A DNA stretch of 64,000 bases from Streptomyces dysideae (GTDB lineage: Bacteria; Actinomycetota; Actinomycetes; Streptomycetales; Streptomycetaceae), in contig NZ_KQ949088.1 in the NCBI RefSeq assembly GCF_001514305.1, positions 1 to 64,000 on the forward strand, read 5' to 3'. The notes beneath the pieces are model-generated. The model made no database searches. It was not told the origin of the DNA and saw nothing but the letters and a program-made list of their open reading frames with translations. A program made the position numbers and the translations under genes. This document shows, piece after piece, positions 1 to 8,357 of this stretch (positions within the stretch are counted from its first letter, which is position 1; each line of letters opens with the position of its first letter).

Positions 1-393
1 TTGGGCCTCGTCATCGACTGCGTCGTACTGCCCGCCTCCGCGCATGAGAACACCGCCGGCATCGCCCTGCTGGACGGTGTCGCCGCGCAGTGCGACACGG
101 TGGCCAAGGCCCTGGTCGACCAGGGGTTCAAGAAGAGCGTCGTCGATCATGGCAAGAACCTGGGCGTCGACGTCGAGATCGTCGAGCGCAACCCGGCCGG
201 CGAGGGCTTCGTTCCGCAGGCGAAGCGATGGATCGTGGAGCAGACGAACGGGATCTTGATGTTCTACCGCCGTCTCGTACGCGACTACGAACACCGGCTC
301 GCCTCCTCCCGCTCCCGCGTCCTGTGGGCGATGACCTCCGTCATGAGCCGCCGCCTCACCAGAGCCACCATCACCGGCTGGAGGGCCGAATGA
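1..393 (+). CDS. IS5-like transposase, C-terminal part (cut by window edge)
   Basis: C-terminal portion of a DDE transposase; the frame is open at the first base, so the true start lies upstream. The residues VEQTNGILMFYRR followed by LVRDYEH resemble the conserved end of IS5-family enzymes, where the final catalytic Glu sits in such a segment. Its stop overlaps the next ORF (ATGA), as in two-ORF insertion sequences. About 130 residues are visible. The element's far end is off the window, so completeness cannot be judged. Confidence 0.75.
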   Translation: MGLVIDCVVLPASAHENTAGIALLDGVAAQCDTVAKALVDQGFKKSVVDHGKNLGVDVEIVERNPAGEGFVPQAKRWIVEQTNGILMFYRRLVRDYEHRLASSRSRVLWAMTSVMSRRLTRATITGWRAE

Positions 394-809
394 GCGAGAA
401 CCAGCAGGTCAAAGCCATCCTGGAACACATCGAGACCCGCGAGCGTGAACTGGCCGACCAGGCCGGGCAGTTCCGGGCCCGCATCGAGGAACTCACCGCG
501 CAGCTCGGCGAGATCGAGGCGGAGAGCGAGAACCTGCGCACCACCCGCAAGACCCTTCTCGCTTTCCCCGCGCTCTCACCCACCCCCGAGCCGGAGCGTC
601 CCGACATTCCGGACCACCCTGCCTACCAGCAGATCCTCACCGCCCTGGCCGACGCGGGCCGGCCGATGCGCGCCCGCGACCTCTGCTAGGCCCTCGACCT
701 GCCGATCCTCCCGAAGAACACCGAAGGCATCCGCTCCAAACTGAAACGCCTGGTCAGCCGCGGCATCCTCGAAACCGAACCCGGCCTGTTCACCCGCCCC
801 GCCGCCTGA
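390..809 (+). pseudogene. IS-associated second ORF with an in-frame amber stop
   Basis: Starts at ATG 390, overlapping the transposase stop. The first 99 codons encode a coiled-coil-like N-terminus (about residues 5-55, Glu/Arg/Leu rich) and a linker, then an in-frame TAG at 687-689. The same frame continues for 39 codons with a winged-helix-like segment (LPKNTEGIRSKLKRLVSRG) to TGA at 807-809. The residue before ALDLPIL would be Gln if the codon were CAG, so one C-to-T change explains the stop. Function is unknown; it probably binds DNA and serves the element. It is either recently inactivated or makes a truncated product. Confidence 0.6.
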
Positions 810-849
810 GGGCAACACCGTGTCCGCGACCAGCAGCCCTTCCCCAACC

Positions 850-1368
850 TCAACCACGAAACGGACAAGAGCTCACGTTCCGCACTCTGAGAACGTTCGC
901 TACCGGAGGCAGTGGCTGGCGCCCGGCTGGGGCCTTGACCGGCCAGCGCCTGAGCAGAAGGCTGACCCATTGCTGCGGCGTCCTCGGCGACGGGTCCTTG
1001 CGGGACGCAGGCAGTGGCGGGGGTGGCGTCCAGATTCGCCCTGCCTGTTCGATGTGACGCAGCATCCATGCCCGCGCCTCCGGGCCGGCGGTGTTCCAGA
1101 CCCAGCTCATCGGTCGTTCGGCCATCGCCTGATCGAAGCTCTCAGGGGACTTGCCCCGACGGGACGGCTTCCTGGGGCGTGGCCGCGCGACGTCCGGAAG
1201 ATTGTGGCTCAAGTTGGCCAGGAATCTGATGCGGTCCAGAGCCTCGTCAGGGGAGTTGTCCTGCGCCACGTGCTGCGCGCCTCCGGCCAGATGGCGGATC
1301 TCGGTGAACGCCCTGGCCGCCAGAAGCGCGGCTATGTCCCGGTCAAGCTCGGCCTCCTGGCCCCTCAT
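850..1368 (-). CDS. Hypothetical protein, 172 aa, last gene of an accessory run
   Basis: Begins at ATG 1368, overlapping the stop of the upstream S1-domain gene (ATGA), so it is almost certainly translationally coupled to it. The first half looks like a helical domain (EAELDRDIAALLAARAFTEIRHLAGG); the middle and C-terminus are Arg/Pro rich with WVWNTAGPEARAWMLRH. No recognised family, signal peptide or membrane segment. It ends about 40 bp from the end of the IS-associated ORF. Confidence 0.55.
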   Translation of the reverse strand: MRGQEAELDRDIAALLAARAFTEIRHLAGGAQHVAQDNSPDEALDRIRFLANLSHNLPDVARPRPRKPSRRGKSPESFDQAMAERPMSWVWNTAGPEARAWMLRHIEQAGRIWTPPPPLPASRKDPSPRTPQQWVSLLLRRWPVKAPAGRQPLPPVANVLRVRNVSSCPFRG

Positions 1369-2879
1369 GCCGATCCGTCCTTACTGCCGCCCTCAGGGCG
1401 GGTTGTGCGGGCCTGGGCGTGCGACAAGGCAATGCGGCGGCGCGCGATATCGACCTCAATGATCTTCACGGTGAGGGCGTCACCGACCTCGATGTCTTTC
1501 TCGGACGATGCATTCAGCTCGCTGGTGTGCACCAGCCCCTGGAAGCCGTCCTCTCGGTCTTCGATGCGGACGAACACGCCGAACGGGACGATCTTGGTGA
1601 CCGGTCCGGTGACCACCTGCCCGATTCGCTGTGCGACCTGCGGCCACGGGTCTTCCTGCACTGCTCGGAGCGACAGAGGCACTCGTTCCCGGACCATGTC
1701 GACGTCGAGGACCTCGGCTGTGATCTCCTGGCCGACGCTGACGACGTCGGACGGGTGGTTGATCGGACGCCAGGACAGTTCCGGAATGTTAATCATTGCG
1801 GTGAAGCCGCCGATGTCCACGAAGGTGACGCCGAAGCTGGCGATGGTCACGACCGTGCCGGTGACAACCTGGCCGCGCCGCAGGGTCTTCAGGAAGGCCC
1901 AGTCCCGGTCGCTGGGCGTTGGTTCGGTCTGCCAGCGTGCGCGGAGAACGCCGTCCCCGTCGGGCAGTACAGCGGTGAACAGCGGGTGCCGCTCATCGGT
2001 AGCCAGGGATACGACGCCGGCAGCACGCGCGCTGGTGATCTGGGAGGTCGCTGCCTCGAATCGGGTCTCGTCCACGACCATGCTGCTGATCCGCCCGTCC
2101 TTGTCCTCCCAGAGGATTTCCATCAGGCCCTCCTTGGGCAGAGAGCCCATGGCCGCGTCTACGTCGGTGAGCAGGTCCGGCCACACGGCCAGTTGGGCGC
2201 GAGGGGCCAGCTGGGAGCGCACTGCCTCGATGTCGTCGCGGGTGAGGCGGTGCCAGCGGGAGGCGTTCGCGGCGTAGGTCTCCTCCAGGAACGTGGCGCG
2301 GTGGGCGCTGACCGTCCAGTGCAGGCGGGCCCAGAAGTCGGCGTCGGCCGGGCGCTGTACGTGCTGAGGGGCATCGGGGGCGAAGTCGTACGGCGATGCG
2401 TGCAGGCGTTCCGGGAAAAGTCCGAGCGAGCGGGTGCGGGCCAGCGCCGCTTCGCAAGGGCGGCTGCTGCCGATGTAGAGGTACTGGTCCCAGCCGACGT
2501 GCACGGTGAATGCCCCCTCCGCCTCCAGACGGCACCAGGCGCCGTTGTCGCGGAGCATGGCCCGGACGAGTTCCAGGCCGGCGGCCATCGGTACCAGGGC
2601 ACCGTCGTGGAACCCGGTGAGGCCAGCTGGGAAGAGGTCGGCCAGGCCGTAGCCGTCGACCGGTGGCTCCAAGCCGAAGTGGGCGAAACCGCCGATCTGC
2701 GGCTCGCGTATGGCCAACTGGTCGACACCGGACTCTTCGGCGAAGGCGGCGATGGCCTGCAGGTATGCGGTTTCGACCGGTCCGTGGTCACTGGTCGCAG
2801 GCTCGACGCCGGCGTAGTGGCCGTGCTCATCGCGGTCGGCAGGGTCGTACTTGGTGACCTGGTAGACGTATGGCAGCAC
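1365..2879 (-). CDS. Protein with unknown N-terminal domain and two C-terminal S1 RNA-binding domains
   Basis: The last ~170 residues carry two S1/OB repeats: GQVVTGTVVTIASFGVTFVDI with a PLSLR-type end, then GQVVTGPVTKIVPFGVFVRI followed by GLVHTSEL. The ~330-residue N-terminal part is soluble and not recognised. The first possible codon is TTG at 2933, but GTG 2879 gives MLPYVYQVTKYDP, which fits my memory of streptomycete homologues; no clear Shine-Dalgarno supports either. It is not ribosomal protein bS1, which has four S1 repeats in actinobacteria. Coupled to the downstream gene by a 4-bp overlap. An RNA-related role is inferred from the S1 domains only. Confidence 0.75.
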   Translation of the reverse strand: MLPYVYQVTKYDPADRDEHGHYAGVEPATSDHGPVETAYLQAIAAFAEESGVDQLAIREPQIGGFAHFGLEPPVDGYGLADLFPAGLTGFHDGALVPMAAGLELVRAMLRDNGAWCRLEAEGAFTVHVGWDQYLYIGSSRPCEAALARTRSLGLFPERLHASPYDFAPDAPQHVQRPADADFWARLHWTVSAHRATFLEETYAANASRWHRLTRDDIEAVRSQLAPRAQLAVWPDLLTDVDAAMGSLPKEGLMEILWEDKDGRISSMVVDETRFEAATSQITSARAAGVVSLATDERHPLFTAVLPDGDGVLRARWQTEPTPSDRDWAFLKTLRRGQVVTGTVVTIASFGVTFVDIGGFTAMINIPELSWRPINHPSDVVSVGQEITAEVLDVDMVRERVPLSLRAVQEDPWPQVAQRIGQVVTGPVTKIVPFGVFVRIEDREDGFQGLVHTSELNASSEKDIEVGDALTVKIIEVDIARRRIALSHAQARTTRPEGGSKDGSA

Positions 2880-2955
2880 GTCACTGCCCGCCGGAGGTTG
2901 AAGGCGCTGCTGCTGGGGCCTGGTGGCGTTCAAGGACGCGGTACACCGTGCCGGG

Positions 2956-3315
2956 TCAGACGTCGAGGCGGTGAAGGATCTGTGTGAACTCGTCGGACTC
3001 GATCAGACCGGTGAGTACCTGGATCATGTTGCTGATGCCAGGATCGCGGACGATCAGACCGTCCGAGCACCAGAAGTAGCGGCCTCCCAGGGCTTCCCCG
3101 CTTTCGGCCCATCTCGCCATAATGGCCTCGACTTGTCCGAGGGTGATGATGGTCGCGCTCCAGCGGGATCCGTCCTTCAGGTCCACGAAGACGTCGATAT
3201 TGTCCACAGATTCCAGATCCTCGCCGGAGTTCGGCAGGAAAGCGGCTTCGAAGTGCTCAGTGCGAACCCGGTACCAGGGCCCGTCCCAGCGGCCCGGCTG
3301 TGTGCTGTGGCTCAT
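2956..3315 (-). CDS. Hypothetical protein, 119 aa
   Basis: Starts at ATG 3315. A compact soluble protein with alternating strands (WYRVRTEHFEAAF, IDVFVDLKDGSRWSATIITL) and a helical end; it has no signal peptide, transmembrane segment or motif I recognise. It ends 76 bp before the preferred start of the S1-domain gene (22 bp before the alternative TTG), on the same strand, so the genes may share a transcript. Coding is supported by codon bias and the absence of any better opposite-strand frame. Confidence 0.6.
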   Translation of the reverse strand: MSHSTQPGRWDGPWYRVRTEHFEAAFLPNSGEDLESVDNIDVFVDLKDGSRWSATIITLGQVEAIMARWAESGEALGGRYFWCSDGLIVRDPGISNMIQVLTGLIESDEFTQILHRLDV

Positions 3316-3387
3316 CGGGCGAGTGTGCCGGGCTGAACCGTCCGGCTCAACTGAGTTCTCCGGGCACCCTTCACGCCGAGGTGCGGT

Positions 3388-4263
3388 TCACGGGACAGGG
3401 GCGTACGGCGGGATGGTCCAGCGCAGTACCGTTTCGCCTGCGCGGGCTTCGATGGTGGCAGGGTAGACCTGTCCGTGAGCCCGCTCTCCGCGGTGGCGTA
3501 TGGAGTGGTCCCCGGGATCCCAGCCGAGACCGAGCACTGGGCATCCGCCCAGGTCGATGGCACCCGCCAGCAATGGGTGACTCCAGCCGGCTCGGTTGAA
3601 TCGGTGGAAGTCGGTGTGGGCGTCCACGGAGATCATCAGCCCGTTGCCGGGGCCTTCCTGGGTCCAGGCCCTGAGCCGTTCGGCGACCGCTTCGGCCTCG
3701 GCCAGGGGGAGGTCGAGCCACCCGCGCGGCCCGTGTCCGCTGGGGTGCTGCGGGATGCGGTCACCGCCGAACTGCGCATGGACGGTGTCTTCGTACTTGC
3801 CCCAGTAGGTGACGTCCGCCAGGCCGTCGGTGGACTGTCCGTCCAGGCCGGTGAAGTCGTCCAGCGCCTGAGCGTCGCCGAGGACCATGCCACATCGGTC
3901 GACCGGCAGGTCGCCGAGCTGCAGGGGTTCGCCGTCTTCGGAGCCGGGCCAGGGCAGGGCGAGGTCGACCTCCAGGACGGCGATCGTCGGTTCCCCGTCG
4001 AAGGGTGAGGCCGATGTCTGGGCCCGAACCTGCAGGGGCCGGTCTGCGGCGGCTGCTACAGCGATCGCCTCGCACATCCAAACAGACGGCTCACTGCCCT
4101 CGGGTCCGTGCAAGTGCCCGCCGCCGGTGGCTATTACGATCCGGGCCCGCTCGGACAGCGGCCGGCCCACCTGCGGCCAGTAGTCGATCCAACCCGCCAT
4201 CCCCAGCACGAGCATCCCGGAGGGCGCGGTGACGGTGCCCAGGTCGACATCGGTCTCAGTCAT
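3388..4263 (-). CDS. Hypothetical protein, ~291 aa
   Basis: The frame is open back to 4524, but the first ~87 codons read like non-coding GC-rich sequence (His/Arg/Pro runs). ATG 4263 gives MTETDVDLGTVTAPSG, a natural start, although no Shine-Dalgarno is visible. The body is acidic and soluble, with LEVDLALPWPG and a C-terminal GHSIRHRGERAH-like region; no catalytic motif or membrane segment is recognised. It lies on the same strand 72 bp upstream of the 119-aa gene. The stretch 4264-4541 upstream holds no convincing gene. Confidence 0.55.
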   Translation of the reverse strand: MTETDVDLGTVTAPSGMLVLGMAGWIDYWPQVGRPLSERARIVIATGGGHLHGPEGSEPSVWMCEAIAVAAAADRPLQVRAQTSASPFDGEPTIAVLEVDLALPWPGSEDGEPLQLGDLPVDRCGMVLGDAQALDDFTGLDGQSTDGLADVTYWGKYEDTVHAQFGGDRIPQHPSGHGPRGWLDLPLAEAEAVAERLRAWTQEGPGNGLMISVDAHTDFHRFNRAGWSHPLLAGAIDLGGCPVLGLGWDPGDHSIRHRGERAHGQVYPATIEARAGETVLRWTIPPYAPVP

Positions 4264-4541
4264 CTGCTGATTGAACAGGCACGGAACCGAAAGGATCAAG
4301 GTGCCGTCGCGTCCGCGGTCCGCGTGGAGTGGTCCTGCGGGGGTGCGCTGCTGCGGCAGGAGCGGGCCGAGGTGCAGGTGGCGATCCCTGCGACGGGACA
4401 CGAGTGGCCGCCCCATCAGCGGGAAACGATCTCCGGGCAACTGGGAAGCGATCTTCAGCCGCTTCTGTCCCGCCTGGCCAGCGGTACTCGTGAACACCCC
4501 ACCGCAGCACTGTTCACGAGTCAACTCGTAGACGGTTCAAT

Positions 4542-4578
4542 GAGATCCCGTCCGATCGCTTCGATCGGACGGGATCTC
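4542..4578. terminator. Perfect 17-bp inverted repeat, probable terminator of the GNAT gene
   Basis: GAGATCCCGTCCGATCG, a 3-nt CTT spacer, then its exact reverse complement. It lies 68-104 bp downstream of the minus-strand GNAT stop and upstream of the accessory run, so it most simply ends GNAT transcription. There is no clear T-tract, as is common in Streptomyces. Confidence 0.65.
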
Positions 4579-4645
4579 GGCGTTTCCTGGCGCAGGACTT
4601 CACGGGCCTGCGGCGAGATCAGGACAGCGACTTCTGCAGCGCCCT

Positions 4646-5122
4646 CTACAGCGCCTTCGCGAAGCACCGGCTCGACTCGTAGTCGCGGTAGTAGCCGAAC
4701 TTGGTGCACGGCTCGTAGCCGCTGGACGTGTACAGGGCTATCGCCTCCGGCTGCTTGGTGCCGGTCTCCAGGACCATGCGGATACGGTCGGCCGCGCGCG
4801 CGTCCTCCTCGAGCGCCGCCAGGATGCGCCGTGCGAGCCCCTGCCCGCGCGCCTGCTCGATGACGAACATCCGCTTGACCTCGGCGTCCCCGTCCAGGTT
4901 GCCCTCGCCGTTCTCGTCCCGAACCCGCCAGGCGCCGGAGGCCACGGGCACGCCCAGCGCGTCGTACGCGATCAGGTACAGCCCGTTCGGCGGGTCGAAG
5001 TCGGACGCGTCAAGGGGCGTGGCGTCGCCGCCGTCGCCGTAGCGGACGTCGTACTCGGCCTGGACCTGGTCGTTGAGCTTGACGGCGTCGGGGTGGTCGA
5101 AAGAGACCCGGCGAATATCCAT
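4646..5122 (-). CDS. GNAT-family N-acetyltransferase
   Basis: A 158-aa single-domain acetyltransferase. The acetyl-CoA pyrophosphate loop reads ARGQGLARRIL (about residues 92-102) after the strand AEVKRMFV; the C-terminal part LYTSSGYEPCTKFGYY matches the usual last helix and strand of GNAT enzymes. The acceptor substrate cannot be told from sequence. ATG 5122 begins MDIRRVSF. Transcribed divergently from exonuclease III, with a short inverted repeat between the two starts. Confidence 0.85.
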   Translation of the reverse strand: MDIRRVSFDHPDAVKLNDQVQAEYDVRYGDGGDATPLDASDFDPPNGLYLIAYDALGVPVASGAWRVRDENGEGNLDGDAEVKRMFVIEQARGQGLARRILAALEEDARAADRIRMVLETGTKQPEAIALYTSSGYEPCTKFGYYRDYESSRCFAKAL

Positions 5123-5126
5123 GCCG

Positions 5127-5150
5127 TTTACCGTATATCAATGCGGTAAA
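5127..5150. promoter_or_regulatory. Inverted repeat TTTACCG-N10-CGGTAAA between divergent genes
   Basis: Two perfect 7-bp arms separated by 10 bp, 5 bp upstream of the GNAT start codon and about 48 bp from the exonuclease start. The spacer is AT-rich (TATATCAATG), so it probably overlaps a -10 element. A repressor operator is inferred; no regulator is identified. Confidence 0.4.
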
Positions 5151-5197
5151 GTGGTTCCAGGGCAGGACCGAGTCCAGTGTGCCGGTATCGTGCCGGG

Positions 5198-6001
5198 GTG
5201 CTCACTGTGACCTCTGTCAACGTCAATGGACTGCGCGCCGCCGCGAAGAAGGGCTTCGTGGAGTGGCTCGCCGACACCGAAGCCGATGTGCTGTGCCTGC
5301 AGGAGGTGCGCGCCGAGCCGCAGCAGCTGCCCGAGCAGGTCCGCACGCCCGACGGCTGGCACGTCGTGCACGCCCCTGCCGCGACCAAGGGTCGCGCCGG
5401 CGTCTCCCTCTATACACGCCGCGAGCCCGACCGTATCCAGGTCGGCTTCGGGTCGGGCGAGTTCGACGGCAGCGGGCGCTATGTCGAGGCCGACCTGCCG
5501 GGTGTGACGGTTGCCTCGCTCTACCTGCCCTCCGGCGAGGTCGGCACCGAGCGGCAGGACGAGAAGGTGCGCTTCATGGGCGAGTTCCTGGCGTATCTGA
5601 AGGGGCTCAGGGAGCGGGCGGCCGCCGACGGGCGCGAGGTCGTGGTCAGCGGGGACTGGAACATCGCCCACCAGCAGGCCGACCTGAAGAACTGGCGCGG
5701 CAACACCAAGAACTCCGGGTTCCTGCCGGAGGAGCGGGCGTGGCTCGGGCAGGTCTTCGATCCGGCCGACGGCGGTTACGTCGATGTCGTACGGGCGCTG
5801 CATCCGGATGTGGAGGGGCCGTACACGTGGTGGTCGTATCGGGGGCGGGCCTTTGAGAACGATTCAGGTTGGAGGATCGACCTTGCCGTGGCGAGCCCCG
5901 GGCTCGCAGTGCGGGCTGTCAAGGTGGTTGTGGAGCGGGCGGCCAGCCATGCGGAGCGGTGGTCGGACCACGCGCCTGTGACTGTGGTGTTCGACAGGTG
6001 A
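5198..6001 (+). CDS. xth: Exodeoxyribonuclease III (AP endonuclease)
   Basis: A cytoplasmic DNA-repair enzyme that removes 3' blocking groups and cuts at abasic sites. The endonuclease/exonuclease/phosphatase signatures are all present: NVNG near the N-terminus, LCLQEVR with the metal-binding Glu at residue 36, SLYLPSG, the SGDWNIAH catalytic Asp/Asn, WRIDL and the terminal SDHAPV. GTG 5198 gives MLTVTSVNVNG and 267 aa, against 268 aa for E. coli XthA; an upstream ATG at 5177 would add seven unconserved residues. A strong hairpin follows the stop. Confidence 0.93.
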   Translation: MLTVTSVNVNGLRAAAKKGFVEWLADTEADVLCLQEVRAEPQQLPEQVRTPDGWHVVHAPAATKGRAGVSLYTRREPDRIQVGFGSGEFDGSGRYVEADLPGVTVASLYLPSGEVGTERQDEKVRFMGEFLAYLKGLRERAAADGREVVVSGDWNIAHQQADLKNWRGNTKNSGFLPEERAWLGQVFDPADGGYVDVVRALHPDVEGPYTWWSYRGRAFENDSGWRIDLAVASPGLAVRAVKVVVERAASHAERWSDHAPVTVVFDR

Positions 6002-6004
6002 CAT

Positions 6005-6049
6005 GGGCTGTGCGGGGCGCTCCGAGATGTCACGCGCCCCGCACAACCC
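6005..6049. terminator. Bidirectional terminator between xth and the recombinase
   Basis: TGTGCGGGGCGC (6009-6020) pairs perfectly with GCGCCCCGCACA (6034-6045); beyond a single mismatch, GGG/CCC adds three more pairs. It sits between two convergent genes and can serve both. Confidence 0.75.
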
Positions 6050-6061
6050 GCCCGACAGGCC

Positions 6062-7420
6062 TCAGTTGTGCTGCCGTGTCTCAGGGCGTTCCCCGAGCGT
6101 GAAGGTCAGGCGAGAGGTGTCCGGCCCGGCCAGCCGGTCCGGTCCACCGCCCGACTGTCCCTTGGTGACTGTGACGCGAACTCCGTCCCTGAGGAGTTGC
6201 TCCCGTGTCACCACGCCGTCCGTGGCGAACACCTCGCGGTAGCGGCCGACGGTGTAGTCGTCCAGCCAGTCGGCGCGCACAGCTGCGGGAGCGGGGCAGG
6301 TCGTGCCGCGGGCAGAAGCACGGCAGACATAGTCGCCGTATGCATAGGCCTTCCGTGTGGCGAAGTACATGCGGCCGCTGCACCCGGCGCAATACGCGAC
6401 CCCGATCAACAGGGATGTCTCCCGGCGCTTGGGGTGAATCCCGTTCGAGCGGGTGTCGAGGATGCCTTGGAGAGCTTGGAACTCCTCCTCGGCGAGCAGC
6501 GGTGGGCCGATCAGCACGGGTGAACCCTCTGCGTCACGGACGGTCTTCCCCCTGTGTACCCGGTGTCCCCTCAGCGTCGGCGTGCGGAGGATCTTGGACA
6601 AGCTGCCTGCTGTCCAGCGGAACCGCTCGAAGTCACGTCCGTGGCGCCTCCCACCCATGGGGCGTCCTTGAAGTTGGGCATGGCGGTCGCGTGGTACCGG
6701 AACGCCCGCGGCTTCGAGTTTGCGGGCGATGGTGACCAGGGACAGTCCCGAGTGCACGTCGTCCACAATCGCGCGGACAATGGCGACGGTCTCCGGGTCA
6801 GGAGCGAGACACCAGCCGACACCGGAGGGATGCGGCGCCTTCTTGTACCCGAACGGAACAAGGCCGCCGCCGTATCGGCCCGTCGCGCGCAGCACTTCGT
6901 GGGTGCTGGCGAGACGAGCGGAAATGGCGCGAGTCTCCTGCTCGGCTGCGTAGGCCAGATTCATGCAGCGGCGGATGGCGTCGCCATCCACCTGTGGCGT
7001 GACCACGAGCCGCTGCTCTTCGGGCATCCCGAAGATGAGTGTCGTTGCGTGCTTTTGGCCCCACTCGATCAACTCGGACATGTGGACAACGGATCGTGCA
7101 GCGCGGTCCACATGTGACCACACGATGGCGTCGTATTCGTCCGGGCACCGCAGCCAAGACGACAAGGAAGGCCTCTCGAAGGGGGACATCTTGCGTGCAG
7201 ATACCTCGAGATCCGTGGCTTCGGCGATGAGCCTGAAGCCCAGTTGCTCGGTGCACAGCTGGATTGAGGCACGCTGCCTACCGGGTGAGGTGGTCACTTC
7301 GGTCAGGTTGCTGAGACGCACGGCTCCCAGAGCTCGCGGGTATTCGGTGGGAGCCGAAGCCGGCTGCGGGGGCTGAGGACTAGGCTTGGACATGTCGGCG
7401 CTCCGTGAAGTGTCGGCCAT
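6062..7420 (-). CDS. Large serine recombinase / integrase
   Basis: A site-specific recombinase of the large serine family, ~452 aa. The N-terminal catalytic part has RLSNLTEVTTSPGRQ, with the nucleophile in TTSPxRQ, then SPFERPSL and the VWSHVDRAARS segment with the conserved Arg. The recombinase domain includes YGGGLVPFGYKK, and a zinc-ribbon part has CAGCSGRMYF followed by a distal Cys pair (VCRASARGTTCPAP). ATG 7420 and 7393 are both possible. No excisionase, replication or transfer gene lies nearby, so it may be a remnant of an integrated element or an orphan recombinase. It is convergent with xth. Confidence 0.85.
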   Translation of the reverse strand: MADTSRSADMSKPSPQPPQPASAPTEYPRALGAVRLSNLTEVTTSPGRQRASIQLCTEQLGFRLIAEATDLEVSARKMSPFERPSLSSWLRCPDEYDAIVWSHVDRAARSVVHMSELIEWGQKHATTLIFGMPEEQRLVVTPQVDGDAIRRCMNLAYAAEQETRAISARLASTHEVLRATGRYGGGLVPFGYKKAPHPSGVGWCLAPDPETVAIVRAIVDDVHSGLSLVTIARKLEAAGVPVPRDRHAQLQGRPMGGRRHGRDFERFRWTAGSLSKILRTPTLRGHRVHRGKTVRDAEGSPVLIGPPLLAEEEFQALQGILDTRSNGIHPKRRETSLLIGVAYCAGCSGRMYFATRKAYAYGDYVCRASARGTTCPAPAAVRADWLDDYTVGRYREVFATDGVVTREQLLRDGVRVTVTKGQSGGGPDRLAGPDTSRLTFTLGERPETRQHN

Positions 7421-7571
7421 ACCCCGGGGCTGGTAGGACAGTCGCCGGGGCCTTTTCGATCTCACTCTCGGAGTGCGAACGCGATTCCGTCTGTGATTCT
7501 CTGGAAAGTGCCTCGATGGAGTGAACATTGGTAAATTGCTGGACATTTGAGAAGTCGGCTCTTCTCGGGGG

Positions 7572-8225
7572 CTAGCCCCGCTTCCGCAGGCGCCGGTCCA
7601 GGGCCAGTGACAGCTCCGCCTCCACCACGCTCCGCGCCAGCGGGCGCAGCCGCGGGAGGTCCTCCTCGGGGGCGTGGCGCAGGACCAGTTCGGCGAACAG
7701 TTCGGCGAGCGCGTCGGCGTGTTCGCGGACCCGCTCGCCCGCCGCCAGGACCTCCGCCAGCGGGATGCCCTCGCGGACCAGGGCCGAGGAGACGTCGAGG
7801 AGACGGCGGCTGATGTGGACGATCTCGTCGCCGTCCGTGCCCAGGTAGCCGAGGTCCATCGCGGCGGCGAGGTTCTCCGGGGTGACCTCGCCCGCGAAGC
7901 GGTCGGCGAGTTCCTCCGGGGTGAGCCGGACCGGGGTCTCCTCGGTGGGGGTGTCCACGCCGAGCAGCTCACCCACGTTGCGGCCGTGGTCGAAGGCCTC
8001 CGCCAGTTCGGCGATGCCGTTCAGGGTGTGGCCGCGTTCCAGGAGGGCCGAGATCGTGCGCAGACGGGCCAGGTGGTGGTCGTCGTACCAGGCGATACGG
8101 CCCTCGCGGCGGGGCGGCGGGATCAGCTTGCGTTCGCGGTAGAAGCGCAGGGTGCGCACCGTGATGCCGGCCAGACGGGCCAGCTCCTCCATGCGGTACT
8201 CGCGTCGTTCTCCCTCGGCTGCCAC
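7572..8225 (-). CDS. MerR-family transcriptional regulator
   Basis: 217 aa from GTG 8225. The N-terminal winged helix-turn-helix EYRMEELARLAGITVRTLRFYRERKLIPPP and YDDHHLARLRTISALLERGHTLNGI are typical of MerR proteins. The C-terminal effector part (~140 aa) is helical and lacks the metal-binding Cys pattern of MerR/CueR, so an organic ligand is more likely. Divergent from the monooxygenase-hydrolase-dehydrogenase operon, which it probably controls through the dyads in the shared 132-bp intergenic region. Confidence 0.88.
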   Translation of the reverse strand: MAAEGERREYRMEELARLAGITVRTLRFYRERKLIPPPRREGRIAWYDDHHLARLRTISALLERGHTLNGIAELAEAFDHGRNVGELLGVDTPTEETPVRLTPEELADRFAGEVTPENLAAAMDLGYLGTDGDEIVHISRRLLDVSSALVREGIPLAEVLAAGERVREHADALAELFAELVLRHAPEEDLPRLRPLARSVVEAELSLALDRRLRKRG

Positions 8226-8242
8226 GTCGGCAGCCTATGTTG

Positions 8243-8253
8243 TACCGCCGGTA
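8243..8253. promoter_or_regulatory. MerR-proximal dyad TACCG-C-CGGTA
   Basis: A short perfect dyad, 18 bp upstream of the merR start, in GTTGTACCGCCGGTAAC. Its closeness to the regulator start suggests an autoregulatory site. Inference from position and symmetry only. Confidence 0.4.
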
Positions 8254-8309
8254 ACTTTCGTCGTCACGACCCCTACCCACGAGTACGGAGCTGCTCTACC
8301 CTCCCATTG

Positions 8310-8327
8310 CGCCAGTGTTCACTGGCG
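8310..8327. promoter_or_regulatory. 18-bp palindrome CGCCAGTG-TT-CACTGGCG upstream of the monooxygenase
   Basis: Perfect 8-bp arms around TT, ending 31 bp before the monooxygenase start codon. Candidate operator of the oxidative operon, for the divergent MerR protein or a TetR-type regulator encoded elsewhere. Confidence 0.5.
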
Positions 8328-8357
8328 GAGTCACGAGCGATGCGTGGAGGCTTCGGG

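Noticed and set aside
6062-7972. Serine recombinase extended to ~636 aa
   Set aside because: The first ~185 residues are an out-of-frame reading of merR and its upstream region; ATG 7420 is the natural start.
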